Positions 39,901-52,243 of a stretch of DNA of 64,000 nt are shown one piece after another (position 1 is the stretch's first letter; the number at the start of each line of letters is the position of its first letter). Below the pieces are notes generated by a model. The model ran no database searches, had not been told where the DNA came from, and saw nothing but the letters and a program-made list of their open reading frames with translations. The stretch is from assembly GCA_026122225.1 (NCBI GenBank), contig JANEZZ010001860.1:124001-188000 (forward strand). The letters are read 5' to 3'. The position numbers and the translations under genes were made by a program. Source of the DNA: Heloderma charlesbogerti (lineage: Eukaryota; Chordata; Lepidosauria; Squamata; Helodermatidae).

Positions 39901-42900
39901 CCACCAGGCCCTGCCTCCGCACCGCTCTGGGCCCTTTCTGAGCCCGGCTCTTCCGGCAGACCCAGGTCTTGCTGCAGGAAGCGGGGAAAGCCCCAAGAAT
40001 GACCCCTGGCCTGTCCAATACAAAGGCGCACACCTGCTGGAGCTCTGGGGGCCATTTTGGTTAAGAAACACCATCAGCCACAGTGAAGTAGGGCGGCACT
40101 GGGGGGGCACAGGGGGCCCACCGACAGCTCGTGTGTTGCACACCGCCGCCCCCTCCCCCCCCCCCGTTCAATAAATACAGTGCCTGTCTGCGGGGCACCC
40201 ATTTGCTCAGGTGCTCTGCTCTGGTCGGGGGCTGGCCAGCTAGCTGGCCGGCCAGCCGGGGAGGGAGGAGAGCTCAAGGGCTGGAACCCCACCTGTGGAT
40301 GGGGGCCCGTGCTGGCACTTGCCCTTGCCTGCTTCCGCCTGAACAGCTCCTCCTCCTCACGGCGCTTCTGCTCCTCCTGGCGCCGCTTCCGCTCATCCTC
40401 ATCTCTCTTCGCCCTGAGTTCGGCGCCTCTCCGCTCTTGTAGCTGTGAGGGGACCCGAGAGGAAGACCAGCAGGTCAGAGGCGCCCCCCGTGTCACCCCC
40501 AAGCGTCACCGCCTCCACCCTGCCCGCAAGCCATGCCACTCACTTTATGCTGAAGTTGAAGTTGTTCTAAGTTTGGACCCTGAGTTGAAGAATTAATTGG
40601 AATATCCCATAAGCTGGCTTCACCACCTGCAAGAGAAAGGGGCATGGGGCGGGGGGAGAAAAGGGGGGTTACTAATAAGAAAGCCAAGCACAAGAGTAGA
40701 AGCTCAGGCCTGCACCGCTATCAAGTAGCGCAGCACCTGTCATCTACGCCTGCAGATACGCATGCCAATGACAGTAGCTGCATGGTCTTTCCAGGGAGCA
40801 AGTCATTACCTGCTTTAAAGGTCGGGGGCGGGGAGTCATAGAATAGAAACATAGAATAGTAGGGTTGGAAGGGGCCTACAAGGCCATCAAGTGCAATCCC
40901 CTGCTCAATGCAGGATCCAAGTCAGAGCATCCCTGACGGATGGCTGTCCAGCCTCATCTTGAACGCCTCCAGTGTGGGAGAGCCCACCGCCTCCCTAGGT
41001 AATTGGTTCCATTGTCGTATTACTCTAACAGTCAGGAAGTTTCTCCTGATGTTCAGGCGGAATCTGGCTTCCTGTCACTTGAGCCCATTATTTCATGTCC
41101 TGCACTCTGGGATGATCAAGAAGAGATCCTGGCTTTCCTCTCTGGGGCAACCTTTCAAGTCCTTGAAGAACGTAGAGTCAAATCAATCTGCCTGTAAATT
41201 TCAGCCCTTCACCTGCAGCAACCTCCTGTTAGTCTTCTGTCACTTTAACGGTCTTCTCAGAAGTTTCACAACAACTGAACCTCCATCTTGGAACTACTGA
41301 CAAATCCAAAAGCCACTCACCCACAGGGGGAGTTCTATGATCAGGCAGACAGATGGTCATTGAGGGTGGGTAATTCCGAACACTCAGCTGAGACAGGCCT
41401 CTGTTTTGTTGTAGGCCCAACATGAGGCCCTGAGCCCAAGGAAAATCCCTGTGTGTTCCAGAAGCCTGCTCTCTGCTTCTTGAATGCAAGCAACAAGCTG
41501 ACCCAGACAGAGAGAGAGAGAGCGCGCGCGTGCGCAAGGTCTGCTTTGCTTTGCATTTCTTACCATTCTTATGTCACTCACCCACGCAACCACCCTGCAA
41601 CGTAGCCAATTCATATTTCCATTTAAATACAGGGCTGAGAAGGGATTTGAATCCACACGTTTGAGGACTTTCCTGGGTCTCTTATTAACACAGACATCCT
41701 GCTCTCCAGCATTGCCCAAACCTATCTCTTCTGCCCTATCCCCTCCCTGGAACTTTCCACACACACACTCACTCACACACAAAAGAGAGACCGACCTGCT
41801 TGCGGCGAGGCTGAGGTATGTGCGTCCCACAGGGACCCGGCGTCTGGCACAGATAACGATCGGTTCATGCAAGGAATCATTCCCTGCTCCCCGGCTCTGC
41901 AAGACAAGCAAAATAGCAGGGACAACATGCAAGAGAAGCCGGACCCGCACCCTTAGCCCCTCCGAAGAGCTCCCTAGCTCTGCCTTCTTGACCCAGGAGC
42001 ACTTGCTCCCAGACCTCCTGGCCCTAAACCAGCCTTCCCCAATCGGGGGAGTTCCAGATGTGTTGGACTACAAGCCCCATCGTCTCCAGCCAACATGGCT
42101 GCAAGCCAGGCAGAAGGCAGATCAGGATCTGAGGTACATCCACAAGGGTTTCCGACTCCCACATATCTAACAATGGAAAACACAAAAAGGCTTCTCCAAC
42201 CCCCTGCCCCAAATTAGTGTGACAAACAAGCCTTGGAAGAAAACGGGGGAGGGGGGGCAGGGGCTATGGACTCAGTGCTAGGTATAAAAACAACATTCCT
42301 GGGCCAGATAACTGTTCAGCGGTGCCCTGGCTTCTTCAGTCTAAGTGTATGTCTGCCCCTGGCTCTGGCTGGAGGACCACAGGGCTTCTACTAAAAAAAA
42401 AAAAAAAGAGGTCCCACAAGCCTAAAGTCCGCCCACCACTGCTCTGAGCCACAGCATCTGAACTTCTAGGAGACTTGGGGAGGCCAAGCTCCCAGGCACC
42501 CCACCCACCTGCTCTGGGCCCAGAGAGGCACAGCAGGCAAAGGCTCCAGCCAGTCTTTAGGGTGGTCAGCAGCCTTTGGTAACAGCCACCCACCCAGGGC
42601 AAGGAAGAGGCTCTCCTTCCCCGCTGTGAGGTGAGAGTGCAGCTCTGCAGACACCAGGCCTCACCTTGGTTTGAGAGCCTGCAGCTGCTGCAGGAAGTTG
42701 GTGAGCTGCTGTTGCGTCAGGTCCCCCGTTGCCACCTTCTGCTGGAGGGCACACTGGGCATACTGCTGCCTGCTGGAGAAGGAAGGAGCATGAAAGCCAA
42801 GCTGCGTCAGGCCAAAGGCCTCTCTGGACCAGCATGCTGTTCTCACAATAGCCAATGCGCAATCGCACTGCCTCATTCATGGAGATTTAGGGGGGTCCAG

Positions 42901-45900
42901 ACAACAGCACCTGTCATGTGCAGCCCTCCTATGTTCCCCAGCTTCTTCTGTCTCGTTTTCCCACCAGAAAGATACCAGTCAGGAAGGAAGACAGAACTGT
43001 GCTGCACCTTCTGATGGCCAGTGTTCAGAATCCTCTGCCTGGAAGCACCCCAGGACTGCACACAGTGCTCCAAGCATGGGTGCGCCAGGGGTCTGAACAC
43101 AGGCAGAATGATACTGGAAGTTTTATTTTTGATGCCTTTCCTAATGGTACCCAACCTGAAATCTGCATTTTTCCCCACAGCAGATGCACATGAGGTCAAT
43201 GTTTTAATCAAGCTGCCCACCACGACCCCCCAGATCCCTTTCCTGGGCAGTTACTGCCAGCTCAGCCCCTATCAGACCCTACGTGAAGCTGGGAATTTTT
43301 GCCCCAACATGCTTCACTTTACACATACTTACACTGAACCTCATTTGCCATTTTGATGTGCATTTGGAGAGAGCCTTTTGGAAAGCATGCCACATGCCGG
43401 AAACCGAGCAGAATTGCCACTGGAACGGTGTGCATGCAAGGAAGTCGGACAGCTCAGCACTTCTTCTGCTAGTACACAATGACCTGGTTCACACGTAATG
43501 ACAGCCCAGACTATGGGTTGCTACTGAATCGTGGATTGTTGAATTGTGGGTTGTCATTACATGCGAACCCTCCGCTACGGTTTAACTATGGGTTGTTAAC
43601 CACAAACAACCCAGACTTCACAACCCAACAACAAACCATGAGTGCTCTTCCTGGGTTGTTCATGGTTAACAACCCATAGTGCAGTTTTGCACACAAAGAT
43701 GACCCATGACTCAATGACAACCCATTCTCTGGGTTGTCGTTAGTACGATTCAGGCCACTAAATAGCTGTCTGGGCATGCACACATACAACAGAGCACGGT
43801 GTCAGCCCATGGGAGGGAAGAAGTGCCGCCTCTTTCTTTTCTTGGGACTGCTCACTGTGGGGACAGGCGACTCCACGGAACCTGCTTGCCGCTTGGCTGG
43901 CACACCCACATTCCAGCAGGGAAGGCTGCTGCTACGCCAGGCTGCTCTCAAAGGAAGCACACGCCTGGTGTTCCACAGCAGCGGCAGCAGCAGGAGCTGC
44001 AAGCTACCTGTTGACAAGCTGAAGCAACTGCTGGTGCTGGAGCTGCTGGTAGAGGGCAGCGGCTGCCAGTTCCTGCTGCTTCTTCAGGCGCTCTTGGTCC
44101 ATGTTTCCCTGGACAGACAAACAGGAAGAAATAAGACACATACAGTCCAGACCACAAGCACAGAAGTGGCGAGAGCACAAGATGGCCGCGAAGTAGGTGG
44201 CTTGAAGGGTATCGAGCAAGAAAGCCAAGCCACGCATGGCAGAGAACGGCAAGAAGGTTCCCCAAGCTGTTAGCTGCTCAAACAGAAGGAATGAAGAAGT
44301 TCCTTCGCCAGCCCAGACAGGAGGGTGAATAAATGAGCCAGCTACGATCTCCCTGCCCCCACCTCCAAGAGAGAATTTTCAGCAGTATGTAGTCTACCTG
44401 ACTCAGTGCCCTGCCTCATAGCATCATGTTCCTGGTATCAAGGAGGGAGGGAAAAAGAGTGCCCAGCCAAAATGCTCCCCACCCACCACATTTGCAAAGG
44501 ATGAAACTGGATAGGGAGGGAATTGGACTGGCGATTTTCAGGGCTGGGGGCAAGAACTGGTTGAAGGTACCAGGGGCAATGCCTCTTGGCAACTGGTGGC
44601 TGCCAGTTCTACCGCCCCTGGCATTCCCTAGGAACAGCCTTCCCAGCCTGCTATCTTCTAGATGTGTTAGACTACAACTTCCAGCATCTCCAAGGATGCT
44701 GGGAGTTGTGCTCCAACACCCTAAAACAACGCTAAATGATCACACAGCATCGTTCTGAGGTGACTTTGGAGGGGGGATTGCCGCTCCCCTTTCAGCAGGT
44801 GCCACTGTACTGCAGGGGCAGGCCTTTGGGCAATGGCCCTGGGGGGGTGGGGAGGTGCTACTGCAAAAAAAAAAGCAGCAGCTGCCAGAAAGGGGGGATT
44901 TCAGACTGCTGCTCCCCCTCCCCATGATCCCCTCGAATTCTGAACTGAACATGCGCTGTAGCAAACCTACAGCTCAGCCACAGGAAAAAATACCTTAAGT
45001 TCTTTGAAGGAGAATCCTTGTAATCAGGCCAGGCCAATCCATATCTAAATATCTAGCTGTGGATTAGAGGCGTCTCCCTTTAACAGCTGCCACCTATTTT
45101 GTAGTAGCACTTCATAAGCAGGGCTATAACTTTTAAGTGACAAGCAGAGCAATCCTATACCCGCTTACCTGGGAGTAAGCCCCATTTAATTCAATCGGAC
45201 TTATTTCAGAGTAGACCTGTATAAGATTGCATGGTAAATCGCTTAAAATCGACAAAACATTTGAAGAAAATTGACTAAAAAGGCATCCCTGATTAACTGG
45301 GCAAAACATTTTTTAAACCAATGTTATATTAAAAATACTTCTGAAACTGTGGGGAGCAGCCAGCAACTCAGGAGAGGCATTCCTTTGCTCCCCTTCACCC
45401 AGAGGGAATGCCTCTTCCAAAATGGTGCCTGAGGGCGTGACACACATATGCTCCATCTAAAAACAAGGGGACATGTTTTTTTCTCCTGCAAGTCTATTGT
45501 TAGTCATAATCAGAGATCAATTATCTTCGTTGCATGGTCTGAAGCCCGTCTAAACGGGCTCTGGCTGGAGAGCCAGAATCCATGCACTTTATGCCATTCT
45601 AGGGAAGCTGCCCCCTCGCACGCTCCCCCCGACTGCAAGGGATCCTGGGAAGTGCTCCACTGCTCTCCTCCCACTGGCGCCTCCAAGGGCTCTCACCAGT
45701 AATGGCGGTGGTGACGGACCTGGAGCGAAAGGCACTCTCCCCCACATCTTAATGACTTCGCCCAGCGGCTGGAAGCCCTCGTCACAGCCCCGCTTCACCA
45801 GCAGGGACATTGTGAAGTAGCCTGCCTGGAACCACTCCGCCATCTCCTGGGTTGTGAAGGGGCCTGGTGGGAGAACAAGAAGGGCACCCGTGACCCAGGG

Positions 45901-48900
45901 GGATGGCGGTGGGTGCAGCGCCACCTCTGCCCCCTCGGGCTGGGGCCCCTGGCTCACCTTGGATCTCCCCCTGGGGATCCTTGTAGAACCACTTCATGGC
46001 TGCTTCGTGGGAGAGAGGCAAGGCGGCGGCAGTGTTGCGGTGGTCCACAATGGTCTGGGTGAAGTGCTCCTCCTCCAGGGAGCTGTCCTGCAGGGAAGCC
46101 ACCATCTTCTCCGCTTCCTGGAGGGGGAGAAAGGCAACCACCACTGTTGGAGTGAAGGAAGCTGCTGCTGCCGGCAAGGCTGCCCCTTTGCAGAAGACAG
46201 CCAGAGCACGGCACCCGGTTTTCTGCACATTTGGCGGGCAGGAATTCATTGAGACAGAAGCATAAGGCAGCACAGGGGGCCTCTGTCCTCGCCACGTTTC
46301 CACCGGCAAACTGCTGAACAACGGTCAGCACTGTGCTGCTGCTGCAGCTACAGGGAGGGGAGCCGGAATGTTCCCTGATCTTGCTTTACAGCAAAGAGCC
46401 CTCGCAAGGGGCACAAGAGGCCGGGAGGGCATCGTGCCCCTGTGCCAGCAGCAGGGCTTTGTTGGGAGCAGGGGGCTGAAGGACATTTACTTGCCTTAGC
46501 GACAAGATCTGCGGGGAGGGGGCATTTCAGCTGGAGTGGGATGGCAGCAGCGGGGCACAGCAGGATTGGCTGCCTTCTGGCTAGCTAAGTCAGCTTGGCT
46601 GCCAATTTTGATTGTTTTAAGTTGTGCTTAAATTGTTTCCTGGTTTTAGCTTTTGTAAGCCGCTTTGGGAAGGCTTGTTGCTCTGAAAGGTGGCACATCA
46701 ATCACACAAATAAAATGAACACATAAAATCTCCACTGGGGAACTGTGTTTTCTGCTGCTGGGTTGATTGGCCTATGTGCCATTATCAAGACAGTGGTGCA
46801 CAGTGCTTAATGTCATGCAATTTCACTGGATCAGGTCCCATGGATATTGCACTAGATAGCCAAAATACGGCTATTTCACTGCTGGAGTTATTTTCCTTTC
46901 GCATCCAATAGGTTTATGGCGTTGCTGTCCCTATTCTGACCTTGGGGCGACCTGACAGAGCCGCTCAGGTTATGAGCTCCTCCCAGCACAAACCCAGCGT
47001 CTGCAAAAGAGCCACATACCGATACGAAGAGCAGAGCCGCTGCGGGGCCTGCCTGCTCCTCCGGGAGAACCAGCCGTGGTGCCCGTGGCCTCCTCGCTCA
47101 GAAAGAGGCGCAAGGGCTCCCCCTGCTGGCGAGCCACTAGGGTGACAGGCACACGTGGGGCCAGCCCCAGAAGGGGTCTAGTCCAATAGGTTTGCTACAT
47201 GGACTCGATGCCCCCCCGCCCACCTCACACAAGCAAGGACACAGGCACCAGCGAGGCAGGGGATCCTGCCCTCCTGAGGATGCCTCCACTCACCTGCTGC
47301 AGGTGCTTCATCCCGTCCTCGTCCTCGTTGTCTCCAACTGTGAATTCAGTAGCAGCAGCGGCAGTTGTGGACGAGGAGGACGCAGGCGGCACGGACAGGG
47401 CAGAGATGGCAACGGGGCTGAGTTGCGTCGGGCGGCTGAGGCGGCCTGGGTCACCTGGACAGGTGCAGGGGAAAGAGGAAGGGGAGCAAGAGAGCGGTCG
47501 TCCCAATCCACAGGCCCCTCCAGAAGAAGGGCTGGGGCGCAACAATCCTCTTTCCCTGGAAGAGAGAAGTGAACCCCCCGTCCAGCCACAGGACGCCTGT
47601 GGGAGGCGGAGCCCCTCCCACATCATGCACGGGCCCACCATGCTTCTTCTGGACTGGGCAGAGGTCAGGTGGAGGAGCGCAAGAGGGGCGGGGGAGGGGG
47701 TCCACATACCCTCCGCAGCTTCTGCCTCTGGGTTGCCCCCAGCTGCTAGCAATGGCACCTCTGTTTTGGAGGAGCTCCCCAGGACAGCGCTCTCACATTC
47801 ACCAGCAGTGGTGGCGGCGGCAGCACGAGCAGCAGAGAAAGGGGCTGACCGCCACGGGGCACCGGGAGGAACAGGCAGCTTCTCATCTGGTGCTTGCCGG
47901 GGTTCTTTCCGTTCTGGGGGGGCGGGGTAGTCAGCATATTACCAGCAATCTGAAGCCACAGCCATGTGCTGACCCCCTGTGCGCCTCCCTCTCCGGCCTC
48001 TTACCTCTCTCTGCCCCCTCCTTGGCTGCGAGGCTGACAGGAACGTCCGCGCTCTCCCTCCGAGTACCCTCCTTGGCCTCTGGCAGGTCCTCCTCCTCCT
48101 CCTCCTCCTCCTCCTCCTCGTGCAAGGGCTGGAAGCTCAGCTCCTGCTCTGCGGGGGCTGGCTCTTTGGGGCTCTTCTGTGGAAGTGGGGAAGGCCCCCC
48201 GTTAGCTTGGGGGGGCTATTTAGGGGACAACCCAGAAGCTCATTGGTGCTCAGAAGGGAGGACGCAGCCTGACAGTGGGCTTCTGGTAAGGGAGAGAGCC
48301 AGAGCCAGGCCCACAGGGAAGGCAGGTACACACATGGGCCTCCCAGGCAAGAGGGCCATAGGGCTCCTCCGCCTCCCCCATCTCTTCCCCCCCGGATGAG
48401 AGTAGGTGGGAAACCTTGACACCACAGGGAAGTGAAGGCCGTCTTGCAAATGGAAGTGCTGCTGCCCCCTGCTGGACTCCAGGGCAAGGCACCTCCTTCA
48501 GCCCAAGGGCCACATTCAGTTTGGGAGAAGTCCTTGGGGGCCAAATTCCAGCAATCAGCATGGCCAAAGGCAACGGGGATATTTGAGCGTATTGTAGCTT
48601 ATGGGTCTTACCGCCGGTAACAAAGCCTTCAGAGAGGCAGTCCACCCTTTCAGAAGGGGGGAGGCACACGAACCCACCCACAGTACCTTGAGGGACATGA
48701 AGGCCCCAGAGGAGTCGAACGTTCCCATCTCCTCTTCCTCGTCTTCCAGGCACCATTCGGGCAGGCCATCTTTATCGTCCTCAAAGCTGTCACTGTTGTG
48801 CCGATGTCGGCGCCCGCTCCGTGGCTCATCCTCGCGCTCCCGGAAATCGAAATCAAACTTCCGCCGGCGCCCTTCCCCACCGTGCTCTCGCCACCCTGCG

Positions 48901-51900
48901 GATCGAGGCCCTCCATCTGTGAGGAGGAGAGGAGGGAATCAAGGCAAGGCACTGACTCTTTGGCAAGGCCTCCCCTAAGTCACTCCTCACCAATCAGATG
49001 TCTGCCATTCCACCCCCCGCCCCCCAAATCCTGCTTCTCGCCTCCAGCCATAATGGGGCTGGCCCACTGGCACATGCCTGGGCTGGCAGATTGCCAGTGC
49101 TCACCTGGGCTGGCAGACCGCCACCGCTCGCTCTCACGCCTGGGCCCCCCACTCTGCCGCCAGCTGCCTCCCAGCCCAGCCACTGCACCGCTGCTCTCTT
49201 CCTCCTCCTCATGCTCCTCCCGGAGCGTGCGCCAGTTGTCACTGTCCGAGCGGGCAAAGTCTTTGCGGCCTGGGGGAGCCGCCTCTTCAAATGGGGCACG
49301 GGCTACGAAAGAGAGGGACCAAATGGAAAGAACAGTCACCACCAACCCCAACCCCCCAAAGGCTGGTAAATGGGGGGTGGGGTTGCTGGTAAGAGGCAGG
49401 AGCATAACTGCCCAAGGACACCGTGTTGCATATCCAAACCCCTCAAGCCTGTAAGCAGGAAATCCCTGTAAGCAGCTCTTGGCCCAAAACTACACTGAGA
49501 CTGCAGGCTTCGCGTGCTTGAACATACCTCCTTCCCGTCGAATGGGCTTCTCAAACCGCCGTTCTCCTCTGCAGAAGGAAAAGTGAAGAGTGTCAGAGCA
49601 GGAAAAGAGGACAACAGGCCTGCTGCCTCCATGGCACCCTCCCTGCCTACTCACCGGTCATCCCAACTCTGGCTACGGTGGATCTCACGAACCCCACCTC
49701 GGCCAAACGCTCCTTCCACCTCCTCAATGCTTCTTTGGTAAAAGCCACTCTCACCACGGCCACGGCCTGTTTTGGGTGTGGGTGTGGGGGCAGGGGAAGA
49801 GAGGGCAAGGCATCACGTAATGGACACCCACTCACTGTCCCCTAGCAAGAGAGCATGGGAAGGTGGGGAAAGTACTGGTGTTCCACCCCCACCCCAGACT
49901 CCTACAAGCCCCCAGGTTGTCTCCATACCTCGGCTTCGCGTGCTGCCTCTCCCTCGGGAGACTCCAGCTGGGGCAGCCCCGCCTCCCTTTCCCATCAGCC
50001 TTAGCACTGCAACACTGTTCACAGACATGGAGAAGTTCCTCTGAAGGAGATTTAGAAAAGGGAAGACCAGACAGTGGGAAAGAGCCCCTGGATTCTGTTT
50101 CTCAAAGCACCGCCCCCACCCCGTCCCTTCCCTCTCAAGGCCAACACCTACCTGCTCTTCTTCCGTTAATGGCACTAATGCCAAGGGTTGCAGAGGGTCC
50201 TCCTGGAGGATGGCAGAGAATTCTTTATCTTGGATTTCCTCTGGGACCTGCCGGGAGGGAGACCATTGGCAGAGGGAGGGAGAGAAGTTACCTACCACTA
50301 CATGCCAAGATGAAAGCCCTCCCTGCTTCCCCCAACTCCAACCAGACTTTGTGGGTGCAGACCCATGAGGGTGGGGGAAACAGAGACGACACAGAAAGGG
50401 GGCTATTAAGATGCTCTGATTCTCAGGCCGGCTTCCTGATGAAGATGCTCAAGAACAGCTGAGATTTCTCAGCCTAGCAAAGAAGAGCCAAACGGACAGA
50501 TCAAAGATCATGAGCAAAGAACAGAAAGCAGAGGAAAACCATTCCCTCCTCAGCCCTCAAGGCCACCTGATGAAGCTGACTGGCAACAGGTCCAAGATAA
50601 GCAAAAAGAAGCAGCACTTGATGCAATGCCCCAGGAGCCATGGGATTCATGGCCACGGACACAGAGCGCAGCACCCACCCAGCCTCTCAGCACAGAGGGA
50701 CCTGCCATCTCACCTGGCAGGACCTGTCCTGCTTTTGCTCTTGACGTCATGGCTGCAGCCAGAAGCTGCCACCATTTATGCACACACCTCATCTGTACAA
50801 TTCGCACCCAACACAGGACATGGGGCCTCATTGTTCAAGCAGCCCTGTATGCTGATGGCACAGCCACCACCCCCCAACCGGGGCACGGAGGCAGATGCCA
50901 CTTCCTGGTGCTCGGGGGCCTCTGGGCAGTGCTTACCTTGTTGTCTTTGACGTAAAGTGCTAACATCTCTTCCCGCCCATATCGGTATTCGGCTAGTTTG
51001 TACTTTGGCATGGCAGGGGAGGGTGGGGGGGAAGCGACACTCCCGCCACTGGAGAGTGCACGAAGCCTGGGGAAAGAGCAGGAAGGCGACGTGTGAGGTG
51101 GCAGCCAGAGGGGGCTGGGGCAGTGGCAAGGCCGACGAGGGAGGGTTCTCTCTTCTCAGCCCTCTTCAAGCCCAGCAAGCCCCTCCAAGGAGATCTGCAG
51201 TTTATCCCAGCTGCCTTCTCTCGAGAGGGGGCATCTGGGCTCCAGGGAAGGGGCACAGGGGGGCTTTGCCTGCAGCAAAGACAGGGTGCCCAAAGCCTCT
51301 CGCTGTCACCATGGAAAAGGCTAGAGTGGTGGAAAGGGGGCAGTGAGCAGACAAAATCCAGAGGGATTTCTGCATTCAGGCACAGACTGGCGTGTCTGAA
51401 GGGCAGGTTTCTCGCATTCCACGCCATCAACATACACTGCTGCCCTTCCTGGGGGAGGGAAGGCTGGTGAGATCTTGGGAGCCAGAGGAAGGCAGCCAGG
51501 CAGGAAAGTCTGCAATGCTCTTTGCTCCTGGGGCCTCAGCAACCTTTCTGAGGAGGAAAGCCTAACATGCCTGGGGCTTTTAAAGGGAAATGAAGTGGGG
51601 GGACACATGATAGGAGATGATTAAAAGAAAAAAAATCAGAAACAGTATGTGGTGGGGGAGGAGAGGGAGACTAATGGATGTGACATGGGCAGGGACAGTA
51701 GAGATGAAAGAAGATTTTTATGGAACTCACTGCCATAAGATGAGGCAACAGCCACAGGCTTAGATGACCTTAAAAGGCGGTCAGACAAATGGGGGGGGGG
51801 GAGTCTATCAAGAACGGCTATATGGAACTTCTACTACAGCCTTCCCCAACCTGGTGCCCTCCTGGAAGCTGTCATCCAAGAGATCTGGAGGGCACCAAGT

Positions 51901-52243
51901 TAGGAAAGGCTCCCACATTCAAAGGCAGCCTAAGGCCATCGAACGCCGGGGGGGGGCTGCCTCCAAGGCCTCCCAAAGGTCTTTCGTTTGCCCGTGTGTG
52001 AAAGGGGAGCCGGACCATGTAGACCTCTGTCCTGATCCAGCAAAGCTCTTTCTGCTAAAGCTAGGAGACAAAGAAGGAGAATCCGTCTGGCCAATGCATC
52101 TACACCCCTTGTTTTATTCAGGCTGCATAAGCTGCCCCCCCCCCCCCCGCTTGACCTGAAGCAGAGTACAGCAGCCCTCAGAGCACACCTCTCCCCAGTA
52201 CGACTCACCACTCCGGCCCAAAGTTCAGCGTTTCCGCGGCCAT
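36978..52243 (-). CDS. GIGYF1: GRB10-interacting GYF protein 1, 25 coding exons (GIGYF1)
   Basis: Cytoplasmic adaptor that, with 4EHP (EIF4E2), represses translation and promotes decay of target mRNAs; it was first found as a GRB10 partner in insulin/IGF signalling. Coding parts, 5' to 3': 52243-52209, 51066-50937, 50247-50152, 50040-49929, 49766-49655, 49568-49528, 49302-49105, 48916-48687, 48176-48005, 47913-47710, 47454-47294, 46117-45958, 45863-45697, 44108-44008, 42772-42665, 41400-41321, 40626-40544, 40442-40293, 39681-39559, 39433-39269, 39036-38861, 38768-38608, 38101-37935, 37467-37335, 37030-36978. All junctions are GT-AG and in phase; the total is 3,318 nt, 1,105 residues (human about 1,035, remembered). 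The start MAAETLNFGPEW, YRYGREEML (4EHP-binding, residues 39-47), RG-rich repeats, GLPEWCLED, the GYF domain (about 537-590), Q/E/R-rich coiled coil and C-terminus HGSSSELETVEDY identify GIGYF1 rather than GIGYF2. The acceptor of the 41400-41321 exon is the least certain junction. Confidence 0.94.
40836..41180 (-). mobile_element. CR1 LINE 3' fragment (antisense to the plus strand, sense to GIGYF1)
   Basis: Begins with the CR1 terminal repeats (tcatagaatag, repeated) and 'agggttggaaggggcctaca', then runs through the 3' UTR and the last codons of ORF2. It lies in the GIGYF1 intron between exons 40626-40544 and 41400-41321. Confidence 0.85.
41575..41675. mobile_element. SINE-like fragment in a GIGYF1 intron
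   Basis: The segment 'accaccctgcaacgtagcca' followed by gggatttgaatccacac resembles the MIR/tRNA-SINE-like stretch at 20,520-20,640. Short and diverged. Confidence 0.35.
42031..42115. mobile_element. Partial palindromic MITE in a GIGYF1 intron
   Basis: Left arm with 'ccagatgtgttggactacaa'; only a short, imperfect right arm remains. Confidence 0.6.
42895..43375 (-). mobile_element. CR1-group LINE fragment in a GIGYF1 intron
   Basis: Minus-strand remnants read PVFRPLAHPCLEHCVQSWG, the CR1 C-terminal landmark (EYCVQFW in the long copies). The flanking part ('cagatgcacatgaggtcaat', then cagttactgccagctcag) is the LINE's 3' region. It is an older subfamily than the long copies. Confidence 0.65.
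43481..43754. mobile_element. Inverted-repeat DNA element with ACAACCCA subrepeats
   Basis: The left end 'gacctggttcacacgtaatg' and the reverse complement of the right end (ggcctgaatcgtactaacg) share most bases. A second, inner copy of the left end occurs inverted at about 43,553-43,569, so 43,487-43,569 is itself a hairpin. The interior is full of gggttgt/acaaccc motifs. Probably a MITE. Confidence 0.6.
44637..44722. mobile_element. Palindromic hAT-like MITE copy (diverged)
   Basis: Left arm tagatgtgttagactacaac and right arm gttgtgctccaaca are separated by 'atctccaaggatgctggg'. In the GIGYF1 intron upstream of the exon at 44108-44008. Confidence 0.6.
45150..45236. mobile_element. Short MITE with GCAATCCTATAC ends
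   Basis: Left end gcaatcctatacccgc and right end gtataagattgc are inverted; the centre holds 'gggagtaagccccatttaat'. This compact type is common in reptile genomes in my recollection. In a GIGYF1 intron. Confidence 0.55.
45697..46117 (-). other. GIGYF1: GYF domain of GIGYF1 (two exons)
   Basis: Exons 46117-45958 and 45863-45697 encode the GYF domain, which binds proline-rich PPG-phi ligands such as those in GRB10 and 4EHP-GIGYF partner proteins. The signature W-x-Y, GPF, M-x2-W and GYF is complete: MKWFYKDPQGEIQ, then GPFTTQEMAEWFQAGYF. The intron (phase 1) falls in the Gly codon of GPF. The second exon continues into VKRGCDEGFQPLGEV, and the segment ends at PPPLL. The W of WFY is residue 540 of the model. 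Confidence 0.95.
46330..46930. other. GIGYF1 intron segment with LINE/SINE tail
   Basis: 46,610-46,725 is a sense-strand repeat tail (tttgtaagccgctttggg, then cacaaataaaatg). The rest shows no recognisable gene or repeat. Confidence 0.45.
48091..48123 (-). repeat. (GAG)n tract encoding poly-Glu in GIGYF1
   Basis: A run of tcc/ctc triplets on the plus strand encodes ten consecutive Glu residues after QPLH and before DLPEAKEG, in the exon at 48176-48005. Human GIGYF1 has a shorter acidic run at the same place (remembered). Pure triplet runs of this kind vary in length between individuals. Confidence 0.85.
51710..52060. mobile_element. CR1-group 3' UTR remnants with a MITE
   Basis: 51,715-51,800 resembles the CR1-group 3' region (ggaactcactgccataagatg, then gaccttaaaaggcg). 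51,837-51,912 is a MITE copy. 51,990-52,050 resembles the LINE end (ctctgtcctgatccagcaaa). In the first coding intron of GIGYF1. Confidence 0.5.

Noticed and set aside
43479..43754. CRISPR-like or tandem array of ACAACCC repeats
   Set aside because: Repeats are irregular, on both strands and bounded by inverted termini. This is a vertebrate DNA element, not an array with spacers.
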